This document shows, piece by piece, positions 1 to 5,807 of a stretch of 9,758 nt of DNA (within the stretch, counting starts at the first letter, position 1; every line of letters begins with the position of its first letter). The notes below the pieces were generated by a model. The model did no database searches, was not told the origin of the DNA, and was given only the letters and a program-made list of their open reading frames with translations. The DNA is taken from the NCBI GenBank assembly GCA_023251275.1, contig JAHEZC010000050.1, positions 1 to 9,758 of the forward strand. The letters are read 5' to 3'. Made by a program: the position numbers and the translations under genes. Origin of the DNA: Parafilimonas sp. (GTDB taxonomy: Bacteria > Bacteroidota > Bacteroidia > Chitinophagales > Chitinophagaceae).

Positions 1-282
1 AATCATTTTATGGATGTGGGCGAGCCCAAAACAAATACAACCGTGGATCTGTATATTATACAGGGACGTTTTGCTTTGAATCCGCGGATGCAACTGACAG
101 GCTTTTATCAAAAAAATTCCCTGAACAACTCCCAGAATTATAACATCCGTTTTTCGTGGGAATACCAGCCTTTATCGTATATCTATTTTATTTATAATCA
201 TGGCGGTTTTACGGGCTATCAGCAATTAAAACAAACCGAAGATCATGTAATCGTAAAAATAAGCTACATGAAACAATTTTAA
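1..282 (+). CDS. C-terminal end of an outer-membrane DUF5916-like protein (5' end outside window)
   Basis: The reading frame is open from base 1 to a TAA at 280-282, giving the last 93 residues of a protein that begins upstream. The peptide is made of short amphipathic strands alternating with polar turns, such as NYNIRFSWEYQPLSYIYFIY, and ends in Phe (SYMKQF). That is the pattern of the last strands of an outer-membrane beta-barrel with a terminal-Phe BAM signal. The phrase with RFSWEYQPLS followed by a tyrosine-rich strand resembles the C-terminus of Bacteroidota DUF5916 proteins, which carry an N-terminal family-9 carbohydrate-binding-like domain and a barrel; this naming is from memory of the family. 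Function is unknown. An ATG at position 10 is internal and is not the start. The gene converges on fabI with about 180 bp between them. Confidence 0.6.
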   Translation, partial: NHFMDVGEPKTNTTVDLYIIQGRFALNPRMQLTGFYQKNSLNNSQNYNIRFSWEYQPLSYIYFIYNHGGFTGYQQLKQTEDHVIVKISYMKQF

Positions 283-391
283 TTTGTATAAGATTTTTTT
301 GTGCCCGACTGAAGAATTTATATAAGTTTTGTCTTGCGTCGTTCACAGATCGCAGTGCCCGTGGGAACACTTCAGCGTTCTGAACATGTAT

Positions 392-427
392 CACAAAAAA
401 CATCCGGCATTAAGAAAGCGGAATGCC
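392..427 (-). terminator. Probable intrinsic terminator of fabI
   Basis: GGCATT (406-411) pairs with AATGCC (422-427) around a 10-nt loop. Read on the minus strand, downstream of the fabI stop, the stem is followed within a few bases by six T residues (complement of the A-run at 393-400). It lies 36-57 nt beyond the fabI stop. On the plus strand only TTT follows the stem, so any use by the upstream convergent gene would be weaker. The stem is short, hence moderate confidence. Confidence 0.45.
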
Positions 428-462
428 TTTAAGTTATCTTAAATTTTTTATTCCTTTCAGCT

Positions 463-1275
463 TTACTTTTCCATCTGCTCAATTACAGCCTGTGTAACAC
501 CTGTGAAACTAAATCCGCCATCATGAAATAAATTCTGCATCGTTACATATTTTGTGAGATCGCTGAAAAGCGTCACACAATAGCCTGCACAATCTTCTGC
601 CGTTGCGTTACCAAGCGGACTCATTTTTTCCGCATAAGAAATAAATCCGTCAAAACCTTTTACACCGCTCCCTGCGGTTGTACGTGTAGGGGATTGTGAA
701 ACTGTATTTACTCTCACTTTTTTTTTCACGCCGTAATGATAGCCAAAACTTCTTGCCACACTTTCCAGCAAAGATTTTGCATCGGCCATTTCGTTGTAAT
801 CAGGAAACACACGCTGAGCAGCTATATAAGTAAGCGCTACCACACTTCCCCATTCATTGATGGCATCCATATCCCACGCTGTGCGCAATACACGATGCAG
901 GCTGATAGCAGAAATATCCAAAGTCTTTTGATTGAAGCCGTAATCAATTTGTGTATAATGTTTGCCTTTGCGCACATTCAAACTCATGCCGATCGAATGC
1001 AATATAAAATCAATCCGACCATCAAAATGCTTCGTGCTTTCTTCAAAAAGCTTTTTCAGATCATCCATATTTACCACATCTGCGCCGATAACAGGAGCCT
1101 GAACAAGCTCGGCAAGCTTATTGATCTCACCCATACGTAAAGCAACAGGCGCATTGCTTAAAACAAGCTGTGCACCTTCTTCACGGCAGCGTAATGCTGT
1201 TTTCCATGCGATGGATTTTTCATCCAATGCACCGAAGATGATTCCTTTTTTACCTTTAAGTAAGTTGTAAGACAT
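463..1275 (-). CDS. fabI: Enoyl-[acyl-carrier-protein] reductase (NADH), FabI type
   Basis: This is a 270-residue short-chain dehydrogenase of the FabI class. It performs the last step of each fatty-acid elongation cycle, reducing trans-2-enoyl-ACP to acyl-ACP in the cytoplasm. The divergent FabI nucleotide-binding start is visible (GIIFGALDEKSIAW, 11-24), as is HSIG at 93-96. The catalytic set is present: Tyr150, Tyr160 and Lys167 in TYIAAQRVFPDYNEMADAK, the FabI Tyr-x6-Lys spacing that corresponds to Tyr146, Tyr156 and Lys163 of E. coli. SQSPTRTTAGSG and the LFHDGGFSFTG end complete the family signature. Length is normal (about 260-270). The ATG at 1273-1275 places the dinucleotide-binding motif where expected. 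The gene stands alone. Upstream there is only a poor match to the Bacteroidota promoter (TATTTTTA at 1303-1310, against TAnnTTTG). The CPPxCPP gene upstream is divergently oriented. Confidence 0.95.
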   Translation of the reverse strand: MSYNLLKGKKGIIFGALDEKSIAWKTALRCREEGAQLVLSNAPVALRMGEINKLAELVQAPVIGADVVNMDDLKKLFEESTKHFDGRIDFILHSIGMSLNVRKGKHYTQIDYGFNQKTLDISAISLHRVLRTAWDMDAINEWGSVVALTYIAAQRVFPDYNEMADAKSLLESVARSFGYHYGVKKKVRVNTVSQSPTRTTAGSGVKGFDGFISYAEKMSPLGNATAEDCAGYCVTLFSDLTKYVTMQNLFHDGGFSFTGVTQAVIEQMEK

Positions 1276-1683
1276 AATCGAACATTTTATTTGTGATAAT
1301 GGTAAAAATAGAAATATAAGACATATATGAAAAATCTGTCCGGATAAATACAGAAAAAAGATTGTGCAGTTGAAATAAAAAGAGCCAAAACGATGATAGT
1401 AAAGATCAGCTAACTTAACATAATTTAAAGTACGGACTTCATTGAACTATGTACGGCTTATCTACGGAGTATCTATGGGATATGGAAGGGTTTGAGGTTG
1501 GGAGTGGGGAGTTTGGAGTTTGAGTTGGGAGAACATGGCCGGTGAGTTGGGGATTGGCGATTTTAATTATGGAAAATGCGGATCAAGGTCAAATTCCGGT
1601 AGTTTATGCAACGAGTTCCGGTATTTATACGAGAAAGGGGTGTGAGGCAGTTGTTCAATTTTGGAAGCATAAAACTTTCGTCT
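1276..1683. other. Divergent intergenic region with 11-bp periodic repeats and a G-rich tract
   Basis: This 408-bp gap between divergent fabI and the CPPxCPP gene has no convincing gene. Three 11-bp units start with TATGTACGG (1448), TATCTACGG (1459) and TATCTATGG (1470), with a poor fourth at 1481. They run into a G-rich plus-strand tract at 1484-1532 with several GGG or GGGG runs and repeated GAGTTTGG/GAGTTGGG words. The octamer TTCCGGTA occurs twice (1594-1601 and 1616-1623), 22 bp apart, 61-90 bp before the ATG at 1684. Open frames reaching back to 1542 and 1606 lack recognisable protein character. Promoters for both flanking genes must lie here, but I cannot place either with confidence. 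Confidence 0.5.
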
Positions 1684-2052
1684 ATGAGCAACCAGAATAT
1701 TTCCCTGGAACAAGCTATCGCTATGACCCAGTTATACAGGGAGAATAAGGAATCAATTTTAAAGGAAGGAGTTGATCCAGATGTTCTGGCATTGAGTGAA
1801 ACTTTTGAAAAAGAGGCTATAGAGCAAATATTAGTAGTTGAGGGTTGTGCGGGTGTTCGAATCTATTATGGTATGTCGGAAGATTTATATCTTCATGCAA
1901 TCCTGGTAGCGGTGGATTCAAATGGCGCGGATATTTTGCCCTCCGAAAACAATGCAACAGTAAATAATGCGGTTATGACTGATCCTCCTATAAAGGAGGA
2001 AGGCAAAAGATGTCCTCCTGACTGTCCTCCGCATTCCGCCTTAACTAATTAG
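1684..2052 (+). CDS. Small soluble protein with C-terminal CPPxCPP motif, Bacteroidota hypothetical family
   Basis: This encodes 122 residues without a signal peptide or membrane segment. The N-terminal part is helical and acidic (ISLEQAIAMTQLYRENKESIL, residues 5-25). A middle segment has the look of a small alpha/beta domain: EGCAGVRIYYGMSEDLYLHAILVAVDSNG. The C-terminal tail is polar, proline-rich and ends with CPPDCPPHS. I recall uncharacterised Bacteroidota proteins with this same order (SLEEAI..., EGC.G.RIYYG, CPPxCPP tail), but know of no assigned function. The ATG at 1684 is preferred to in-frame ATGs further upstream because the family-like sequence begins there and the upstream codons look like random intergenic DNA. 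Only 2 bp separate its stop from the next gene, a 7-TM protein, so they are probably translationally coupled. The Cys-Pro-Pro pair could bind a metal or react with a thiol; that is inference. Confidence 0.8.
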   Translation: MSNQNISLEQAIAMTQLYRENKESILKEGVDPDVLALSETFEKEAIEQILVVEGCAGVRIYYGMSEDLYLHAILVAVDSNGADILPSENNATVNNAVMTDPPIKEEGKRCPPDCPPHSALTN

Positions 2053-2054
2053 GT

Positions 2055-2708
2055 ATGCTAAATTACTTTCTTACCGACCTTTTGAGCTATGTGATAGTAT
2101 TTGCAGCAGTAGCGGGTATTGTTCGGTTTAAACGGATTTTAAAAGAATACAGACCGTTTGTTTACCTTGTATGGATCGCATTGGCAAATGAAATTATCAG
2201 CACGCTGACCATCTATGCTTTCAGAAGCAATGTGGCAAATTCTAATATTTACATTTTAGCTGAATACATCATGATCCTGTGGCTTTTTATGCGTTGGGAT
2301 AATTTAAAAAGAAAAAGGTTCTATTGGCTATTGCTAACAGGCGGGAGCTTTCTTTGGGTAATTGATAATTGCATTGTGCACAGACTTGGAATAACGAATT
2401 CATTTTCAAGAATTTTTTATTCGCTTGTTTTTGTATATCTGAGTGTTGAAGTAGTCAATACGATCATTTTTTATCCTGTCAGCAATTTATTCCTGAATGC
2501 AAAGTTCCTGATCTGTATCGCATTCATTATATATTATAGTTACAGGGGTGTTTTTGAGATTTTTTTCTTTTTACAAATCCGGATGAGCAATGCTTTCTAT
2601 GTTCACCTGTTTCGTATATTAGTTTCTGTAAATTTCGTTGCGAACCTAATTTATTTTTTTTCAATGATATGTATCCCGAAGAAGCAAAAGTTTATTCTGG
2701 TCTATTGA
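2055..2708 (+). CDS. Seven-TM integral membrane protein, candidate sensor subunit for the downstream kinase
   Basis: This encodes 217 residues, mostly hydrophobic, with seven predictable membrane segments at about 7-23, 35-56, 64-80, 89-106, 118-140, 149-173 and 183-207. Short basic loops follow several segments (RFKRILK, NLKRKRF), and the tail is basic (PKKQKF). It has no cytoplasmic catalytic domain. Polar residues inside the membrane region include Asn45-Glu46, Glu70, Asp104-Asn105, Glu132 and Glu168, candidates for ligand or helix contacts. It starts 2 bp after the CPPxCPP gene, and its last 40 bp overlap the start of the histidine kinase gene. I recall similar 7-TM proteins ending in PKKQ next to NarL-type kinases in Chitinophagaceae, always annotated as hypothetical. 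The linkage suggests a separate sensory module for a kinase that has little extracellular sequence of its own; this role is inferred. Confidence 0.8.
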   Translation: MLNYFLTDLLSYVIVFAAVAGIVRFKRILKEYRPFVYLVWIALANEIISTLTIYAFRSNVANSNIYILAEYIMILWLFMRWDNLKRKRFYWLLLTGGSFLWVIDNCIVHRLGITNSFSRIFYSLVFVYLSVEVVNTIIFYPVSNLFLNAKFLICIAFIIYYSYRGVFEIFFFLQIRMSNAFYVHLFRILVSVNFVANLIYFFSMICIPKKQKFILVY

Positions 2709-3436
2709 TGACTGCAGTTGTTCTTGCAGTCATTCTCTCCTTTTTTGTTATTTCGTTACTCAGGCAACATAAAAGAAACCTGCGCCTGCACAGGGAAAAA
2801 ATGATCGCTGAAATGACCACACTCGAGAATGAAAGAACGAGAATAGCCAAAGACCTGCATGACGAAATAGGGCCGGTACTGTCAGCAGTAAAATTTCAAA
2901 TTGGGAGTATTTATTCACAGGATGCTTCGGATAAAATGAATATTCAAAGTGCGGGTAAAAATATTGATGAGTTATTAAGGAGAATAAGGGAAATATTTTA
3001 TAACCTGATGCCAACCGTGCTTTCACGTAAAGGGTTTCTGCCAGCCGTGCAGGATTTTATTGATGAAGTTAATTACCTGCAGGAGATTAAAGTTGAATAC
3101 CGCTTTCGCGTAGGGAAGTTCATGCTTGATAAAGACATGCAGATTCATTTGTACAGGGTGATACAGGAAATTATTCACAACAGCATAAAACATTCCTTTG
3201 CTGATTCGATAACATTGGAAATAAGCAGGGTCAAAAACAGATACCGTATAAAAATCAGCGATAACGGAAAAGGATTTGACTATGTAACTATAAGCGAGGA
3301 GACCAAAGGTTTGGGGTTAAAGAATATTATCAGCAGGGTTGAAGCTTTGCGAGGGTCGCTGCAAATAGACAGCCGGGATGGAGCGGGAACCACCTATCAA
3401 ATCGGGATACCTATCACTGTCAAAAATGAGCAGTAA
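2669..3436 (+). CDS. NarL-family sensor histidine kinase (HisKA_3 + HATPase_c)
   Basis: This is a 255-residue membrane-anchored kinase. One TM segment (about 11-31) follows a ten-residue N-terminus, then a basic linker and short coiled coil (32-55). The dimerisation/phosphoacceptor helix is ERTRIAKDLHDEIGP, with phosphorylatable His64. The ATP-binding domain shows the N box (Asn171 in IIHNSIKHS), the G1 box DNGKGF (198-203) and the G2 box GLGLKN (214-219), ending GTTYQIGIPI. All catalytic motifs are intact. It would autophosphorylate and pass phosphate to the adjacent NarL-type regulator, whose gene overlaps this one by 11 bp (ATG at 3426, stop at 3434-3436). The ATG at 2669 lies inside the preceding 7-TM gene but gives the MYPEEAK start I recall from related kinases. 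With essentially no periplasmic domain, it probably depends on a partner to sense a signal. Confidence 0.92.
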   Translation: MYPEEAKVYSGLLMTAVVLAVILSFFVISLLRQHKRNLRLHREKMIAEMTTLENERTRIAKDLHDEIGPVLSAVKFQIGSIYSQDASDKMNIQSAGKNIDELLRRIREIFYNLMPTVLSRKGFLPAVQDFIDEVNYLQEIKVEYRFRVGKFMLDKDMQIHLYRVIQEIIHNSIKHSFADSITLEISRVKNRYRIKISDNGKGFDYVTISEETKGLGLKNIISRVEALRGSLQIDSRDGAGTTYQIGIPITVKNEQ

Positions 3437-4093
3437 GAATTACATAAAAATACTGATCGCCGACGACCATGAAATTTTTTTAGATGGCCTGCGCCTGCTG
3501 CTCAATAATATACCAGGTATAATAGTTACCGGAGAAGCTAATAATGGGATTCAGTTAGTCAATCTTGCCAGGCAGGATTTACCCGATGTGATCCTGACGG
3601 ATATTGTGATGCCAATAATGGATGGGATAGCTGCTGTAAAAGAAATTCACGCAACTAATCCTCAGACAGGAATAATTGCGCTGTCCATGTTTGATGAAGA
3701 GCATTACATAGTGGAATGCTCGAAGCCGGTGCAATGGGTTACCTGCTGAAGAATGCCGATAAGGAAGAAATTATTCAGGCAATACAGAAAGTATATAGAG
3801 GCTTTCCTTATTATTGCCTGAAGACCTCTAAAAAGCTGACCAGGATAATTGCCAAGAGCCGTTTTAATCCTTATCTGCACCAGAATCTGCCGACTTTCAC
3901 AGAAAGGGAGGCTGAGATCGTACAACTGATCTGCCGTGAAAAAACCAACCGGGAAATCGCAAAGGCCTTGTTTATGAGCCCGAGAACCATTGAATGGCAC
4001 AGGCAGAAAATTCAGCAAAAGATGGGCGTGAACGGGACTGCCGGGATTGTGGTATATGCTATTAAGACGGGGATCTTCAAGATTGAGAAATGA
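3426..4093 (+). pseudogene. NarL/LuxR-family response regulator split by a -1 frameshift at 3715-3716
   Basis: Two overlapping frames together encode a complete NarL-type regulator of about 222 residues. Frame one (from the ATG at 3426) has the receiver: IADDHEIF with acidic Asp13 and Asp14, phosphoacceptor Asp59 in DVILTDIVMP, and Ser87. It derails after HYIVE at codon 97 and stops at 3747-3749. Frame two picks up exactly there with MLEAGAMGYLLKNA, containing conserved Lys109, then a linker and the GerE helix-turn-helix (FTEREAEIVQL to about residue 212). Restoring one A in GTGGAATG (3711-3718) to give GAA-ATG rejoins the two halves. As written, the receiver is truncated before its last helix and the DNA-binding half has no receiver. 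The cause may be a real mutation, a sequencing error in an A run, or, less likely, a slip during translation. It would be the output partner of the overlapping kinase gene. Confidence 0.88.
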
Positions 4094-4187
4094 TTCCCGC
4101 TTGCGGCATTATGAGGTTCCGCTTTCGCTATTATGAGGTTCCCGCCTTCGCTATTTTGAGGTTCCCGCCTTCGCGGGAATGACGAGG
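4094..4187 (+). repeat. Four degenerate 22-26 bp tandem units abutting the regulator stop codon
   Basis: Four units lie head to tail: 4094-4116, 4117-4138, 4139-4161 and 4162-4187. Each starts TTCC(C)GC and ends GAGG. The last is the best formed, because it contains the full palindrome TTCCCGCCTTCGCGGGAA; in the earlier units the right arm of the palindrome has been replaced or degraded. The first unit begins on the base after the TGA of the regulator. The palindromic unit followed by ATGACG resembles a widespread short intergenic hairpin repeat. No gene is seen from here to 4336. Confidence 0.75.
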
Positions 4188-4200
4188 AAGAAATTTTTGG
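4162..4200 (+). terminator. Strong hairpin, likely end of the signalling operon
   Basis: TTCCCGC (4162-4168) and GCGGGAA (4173-4179) form a perfect 7-bp GC-rich stem closed by a CTTC loop. It sits 70 bp beyond the response-regulator stop. The only T-rich stretch after it is five Ts at 4194-4198, so it may act as a weak or factor-assisted terminator or as an mRNA-stabilising hairpin rather than a classical intrinsic terminator. Confidence 0.4.
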
Positions 4201-4201
4201 T

Positions 4202-4213
4202 ATTAGTACTAAT
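4202..4213. promoter_or_regulatory. Perfect 12-bp palindrome ATTAGTACTAAT
   Basis: The sequence is its own reverse complement over 12 bp and lies in the AT-rich leader about 125 bp before the AraC-type gene. It could be an operator half-pair for a dimeric regulator, but chance palindromes of this size in AT-rich DNA are not rare, and there is no second copy in the window that I could find. Confidence 0.2.
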
Positions 4214-4336
4214 GAAATTCAGGGTTTATACGGTTTTGAAAATAAATGATTTGTTTGAATTTAGCAACCGAATTTAAAAGCATCATTTAATTGTTAAGGC
4301 AGGTTAAGATTATTTCCGTATCCAAAAGTTATCAGG

Positions 4337-4729
4337 ATGAACGAAATAATTACTTACACCATGAAAAAGCAATACAAATATCGCTTTTACCTTAAACCCG
4401 CAGAAAAATCCAATATCCTTTCAATTAAAGATATTCTCGAAAAAAATTTATCAAAGCGCTATACCATAAAGCAACTTGCAAAGATTGCTCTTCTGAATGA
4501 ATTTAAGCTGAAAAATGGTTTCAGGCTTCTCTTTAAAACAAGCATTTACAGTTTTCATACAGAACTAAGAATTGAAAAGGCTAAAAGCATGCTTAAAGAA
4601 ACTGATCTTTTACTTTTGGATATAGCTTTTGAGATAGGCTATGAATCGGTTTCAAGCTTTATCAGGGCCTTTAAGAAGATCGCAGGAACAACACCTGCTA
4701 CTTACAGGAGAGGATTTTTAATAGAATGA
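4337..4729 (+). CDS. Short AraC-type transcriptional regulator (DNA-binding domain only)
   Basis: This encodes 130 residues, nearly all of them one AraC/XylS DNA-binding domain. The first helix-turn-helix spans about 43-64 (TIKQLAKIALLNEFKLKNGF). The second spans about 92-113 (LLDIAFEIGYESVSSFIRAF) and is followed by the family signature GTTPATYR at 117-124. The usual N-terminal ligand-binding domain is missing, leaving only about 40 residues (basic, YKYRFYLKP) before the HTH. Such HTH-only AraC proteins occur in Bacteroidota. The start may be 4337 or the second in-frame ATG at 4361; I keep the longer form without strong evidence. The next gene (MauE-like) is 123 bp downstream on the same strand, so it may control the redox pair either from the same transcript or at a promoter in that gap. 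No effector can be named. Confidence 0.88.
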   Translation: MNEIITYTMKKQYKYRFYLKPAEKSNILSIKDILEKNLSKRYTIKQLAKIALLNEFKLKNGFRLLFKTSIYSFHTELRIEKAKSMLKETDLLLLDIAFEIGYESVSSFIRAFKKIAGTTPATYRRGFLIE

Positions 4730-4852
4730 TGATCTCTACCTCGCTTCCAAAAAGAGAGACAAAAAAATCCGATTTGCAACATTTTCTATCCTTAATGGGG
4801 GATCAATTCTGAGCAATGACTACGGAAATTTGCTGTTCTAACGGCGAATGCG

Positions 4853-5284
4853 ATGAAGGGAAAGCTGATATTTGAGCTTATTTGCGGTTTATTGATTGTT
4901 TTGTTTGTATATACAGGGCTTAATAAATTTACGGATCACAGTTTTTTTTCAAGTCAATTGTCATTGTATCCTTTACTGAAGGCTGCACCAAATTTTTTTT
5001 CATTGCTGATACCGGCAGCAGAATTGTTTATAAGCGTACTGTTGTTTTTACCGCCTACAAGGGCAATGGGTTTAATTGCTTCATCGGGGATTTTGATTGT
5101 ATTCACTGCTTATTTATGTTTTATGACTTTAAGCGGGAAGAATCTTCCGTGCTCCTGCGGTGGTGTATTGACCTCAATGACATGGGGGGAACACATTGTT
5201 TTTAACAGCGCATTTATTATGTTGGGTATTGCAGGAATCTTTTTAAGCAGGAAATTTAAAGCTCATGTGGCTGAAAAGGAATAA
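4853..5284 (+). CDS. MauE/DoxX-like redox-associated membrane protein
   Basis: This is a 143-residue protein with four predicted membrane segments (about 8-23, 46-67, 72-93 and 114-132). Family-like features are YTGLNKF at 20-26, the PAAELFISVLLFLPPTR segment, and a loop with PCSCGG (Cys100, Cys102) just after the third membrane segment. The MauE/DoxX group includes proteins linked to disulfide formation and electron transfer in the envelope, MauE itself being needed for methylamine dehydrogenase maturation. Here no amine dehydrogenase genes are present. The next gene, 76 bp downstream, encodes a small exported protein with two cysteines, a likely redox substrate or partner. The ATG at 4853 starts directly at the charged MKGK leader of the first membrane helix, which supports it. 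Cys-x-Cys rather than Cys-x-x-Cys is typical of this Bacteroidota subgroup as I recall it. Confidence 0.82.
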   Translation: MKGKLIFELICGLLIVLFVYTGLNKFTDHSFFSSQLSLYPLLKAAPNFFSLLIPAAELFISVLLFLPPTRAMGLIASSGILIVFTAYLCFMTLSGKNLPCSCGGVLTSMTWGEHIVFNSAFIMLGIAGIFLSRKFKAHVAEKE

Positions 5285-5360
5285 ATTTTTTATTGCAATA
5301 AACAGGTTAACTGCCTGGTCCTGGCAAAACAGGCAATTTATCATTATTAAATTTTTTGTC

Positions 5361-5654
5361 ATGAAAAAATTCAAAACAGGAATTTTTGCCTTAATGCTGG
5401 CTGTTGCAGCCTTTGCAATCACCAGGGCAAATACACCACCTTCGGAAAAGGTTCTTTATTACTGGTTTCAGACTCAGGAGAACGGCACCGTGATTGACGC
5501 AACTTCTGTGCCGCCGCACCAGTCTTCAGACCCTTTTAGCTGCCCCGGAGGGCCGACCAAAATATGCAGCAAGGCATTTACGGATTTCCAGATGAATTCA
5601 CCGACGGATTTTGCTCCTGCCGGTACGCTGGAAGTGACGCATAAGAAAACATAG
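5361..5654 (+). CDS. Small exported two-cysteine protein (DUF6520-like)
   Basis: This encodes 97 residues. The first 23 form a clear signal peptide (MKKFKTGIFALMLAVAAFA, cleavage likely after Ala19 or Ala23). The mature part is polar, with a YYWFQT segment, a Pro/Ser-rich middle, and two cysteines eight residues apart (Cys61 in FSCPGG, Cys69 in KICSKAF). The layout of signal peptide, short mature chain and central Cys pair matches the Bacteroidota family called DUF6520, which I recall as often lying next to MauE/DoxX genes. Family assignment is from memory and not certain. The start at 5361 is preferred over an in-frame ATG at 5265 because that one overlaps the end of the MauE gene and precedes the signal peptide with sequence unlike a leader. 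Function is unknown. A disulfide-bonded periplasmic or secreted peptide acted on by the upstream MauE-like protein is the simplest inference. Confidence 0.82.
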   Translation: MKKFKTGIFALMLAVAAFAITRANTPPSEKVLYYWFQTQENGTVIDATSVPPHQSSDPFSCPGGPTKICSKAFTDFQMNSPTDFAPAGTLEVTHKKT

Positions 5655-5711
5655 CCGCCTCACCCTTAGTCCCTCCCGATGTTTCAGGACAGGTTCTCCC
5701 CGCGGGAGGGA
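5655..5711 (+). repeat. Dispersed GC-rich hairpin repeat, copy 1
   Basis: It begins at the base after the stop codon of the exported two-cysteine protein and reads GCCTCACCCTTAGTCCCTCC, then CGATGTTTCAGGACAGGTTC, ending in GGGAGGGA. The same block recurs at 5778, 9375, 9477 and 9512. It has an outer stem (CCCTCCC with GGGAGGG) and, in other copies, an inner stem CCCGA/TCGGG, which here is weakened by CAGGAC in place of CGGGAC. Confidence 0.75.
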
Positions 5712-5720
5712 TTTTGCTTT
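5670..5720 (+). terminator. Terminator of the mauE-like/DUF6520-like operon, formed by the repeat
   Basis: TCCCTCCC (5670-5677) and GGGAGGGA (5704-5711) give a perfect 8-bp GC-rich stem around a 26-nt loop. TTTTGCTTT follows at once. It is 16 nt after the gene's stop, so the dispersed repeat probably serves as the transcription end for this operon. Confidence 0.55.
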
Positions 5721-5777
5721 GTAACAATTATCCTGAACACTGTGCAGAAAAGCGGTTTCCGGATTTATTTCCGATCA

Positions 5778-5807
5778 GACGCCTCACCCTTAGTCCCTCC
5801 CGATAGC
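5778..5807 (+). repeat. Dispersed GC-rich hairpin repeat, copy 2 (truncated)
   Basis: The block GACGCCTCACCCTTAGTCCC to TCCCGATAG matches copy 1 for about 25 bp, then stops. The GGACAGGTTCTCC part and right arm are absent, and a different hairpin-bearing sequence continues from about 5808. It looks like one repeat broken by, or fused to, another. Confidence 0.6.

Noticed and set aside
736..1140. Open frame of 134 codons on the plus strand inside fabI
   Set aside because: It is antisense to a certain fabI gene, has no family character, and its composition follows from the codons of the opposite strand.
1606..1683. N-terminal extension of the CPPxCPP protein
   Set aside because: The 26 extra residues are basic and unlike the rest; family-like sequence starts at the ATG at 1684.
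1542..1748. 68-codon plus-strand frame before the signalling operon
   Set aside because: It overlaps the CPPxCPP gene in another frame, its sequence has no protein-like features, and it begins in the G-rich low-complexity tract.
3711..3720. Programmed -1 frameshift in the response regulator
   Set aside because: No slippery heptamer (X XXY YYZ) is present at GTGGAATGCT and no clear downstream pseudoknot was seen, so mutation or sequencing error is more likely.
4094..4187. CRISPR array
   Set aside because: The units are degenerate and contiguous with no unique spacers and no cas genes nearby; this is a simple tandem repeat.
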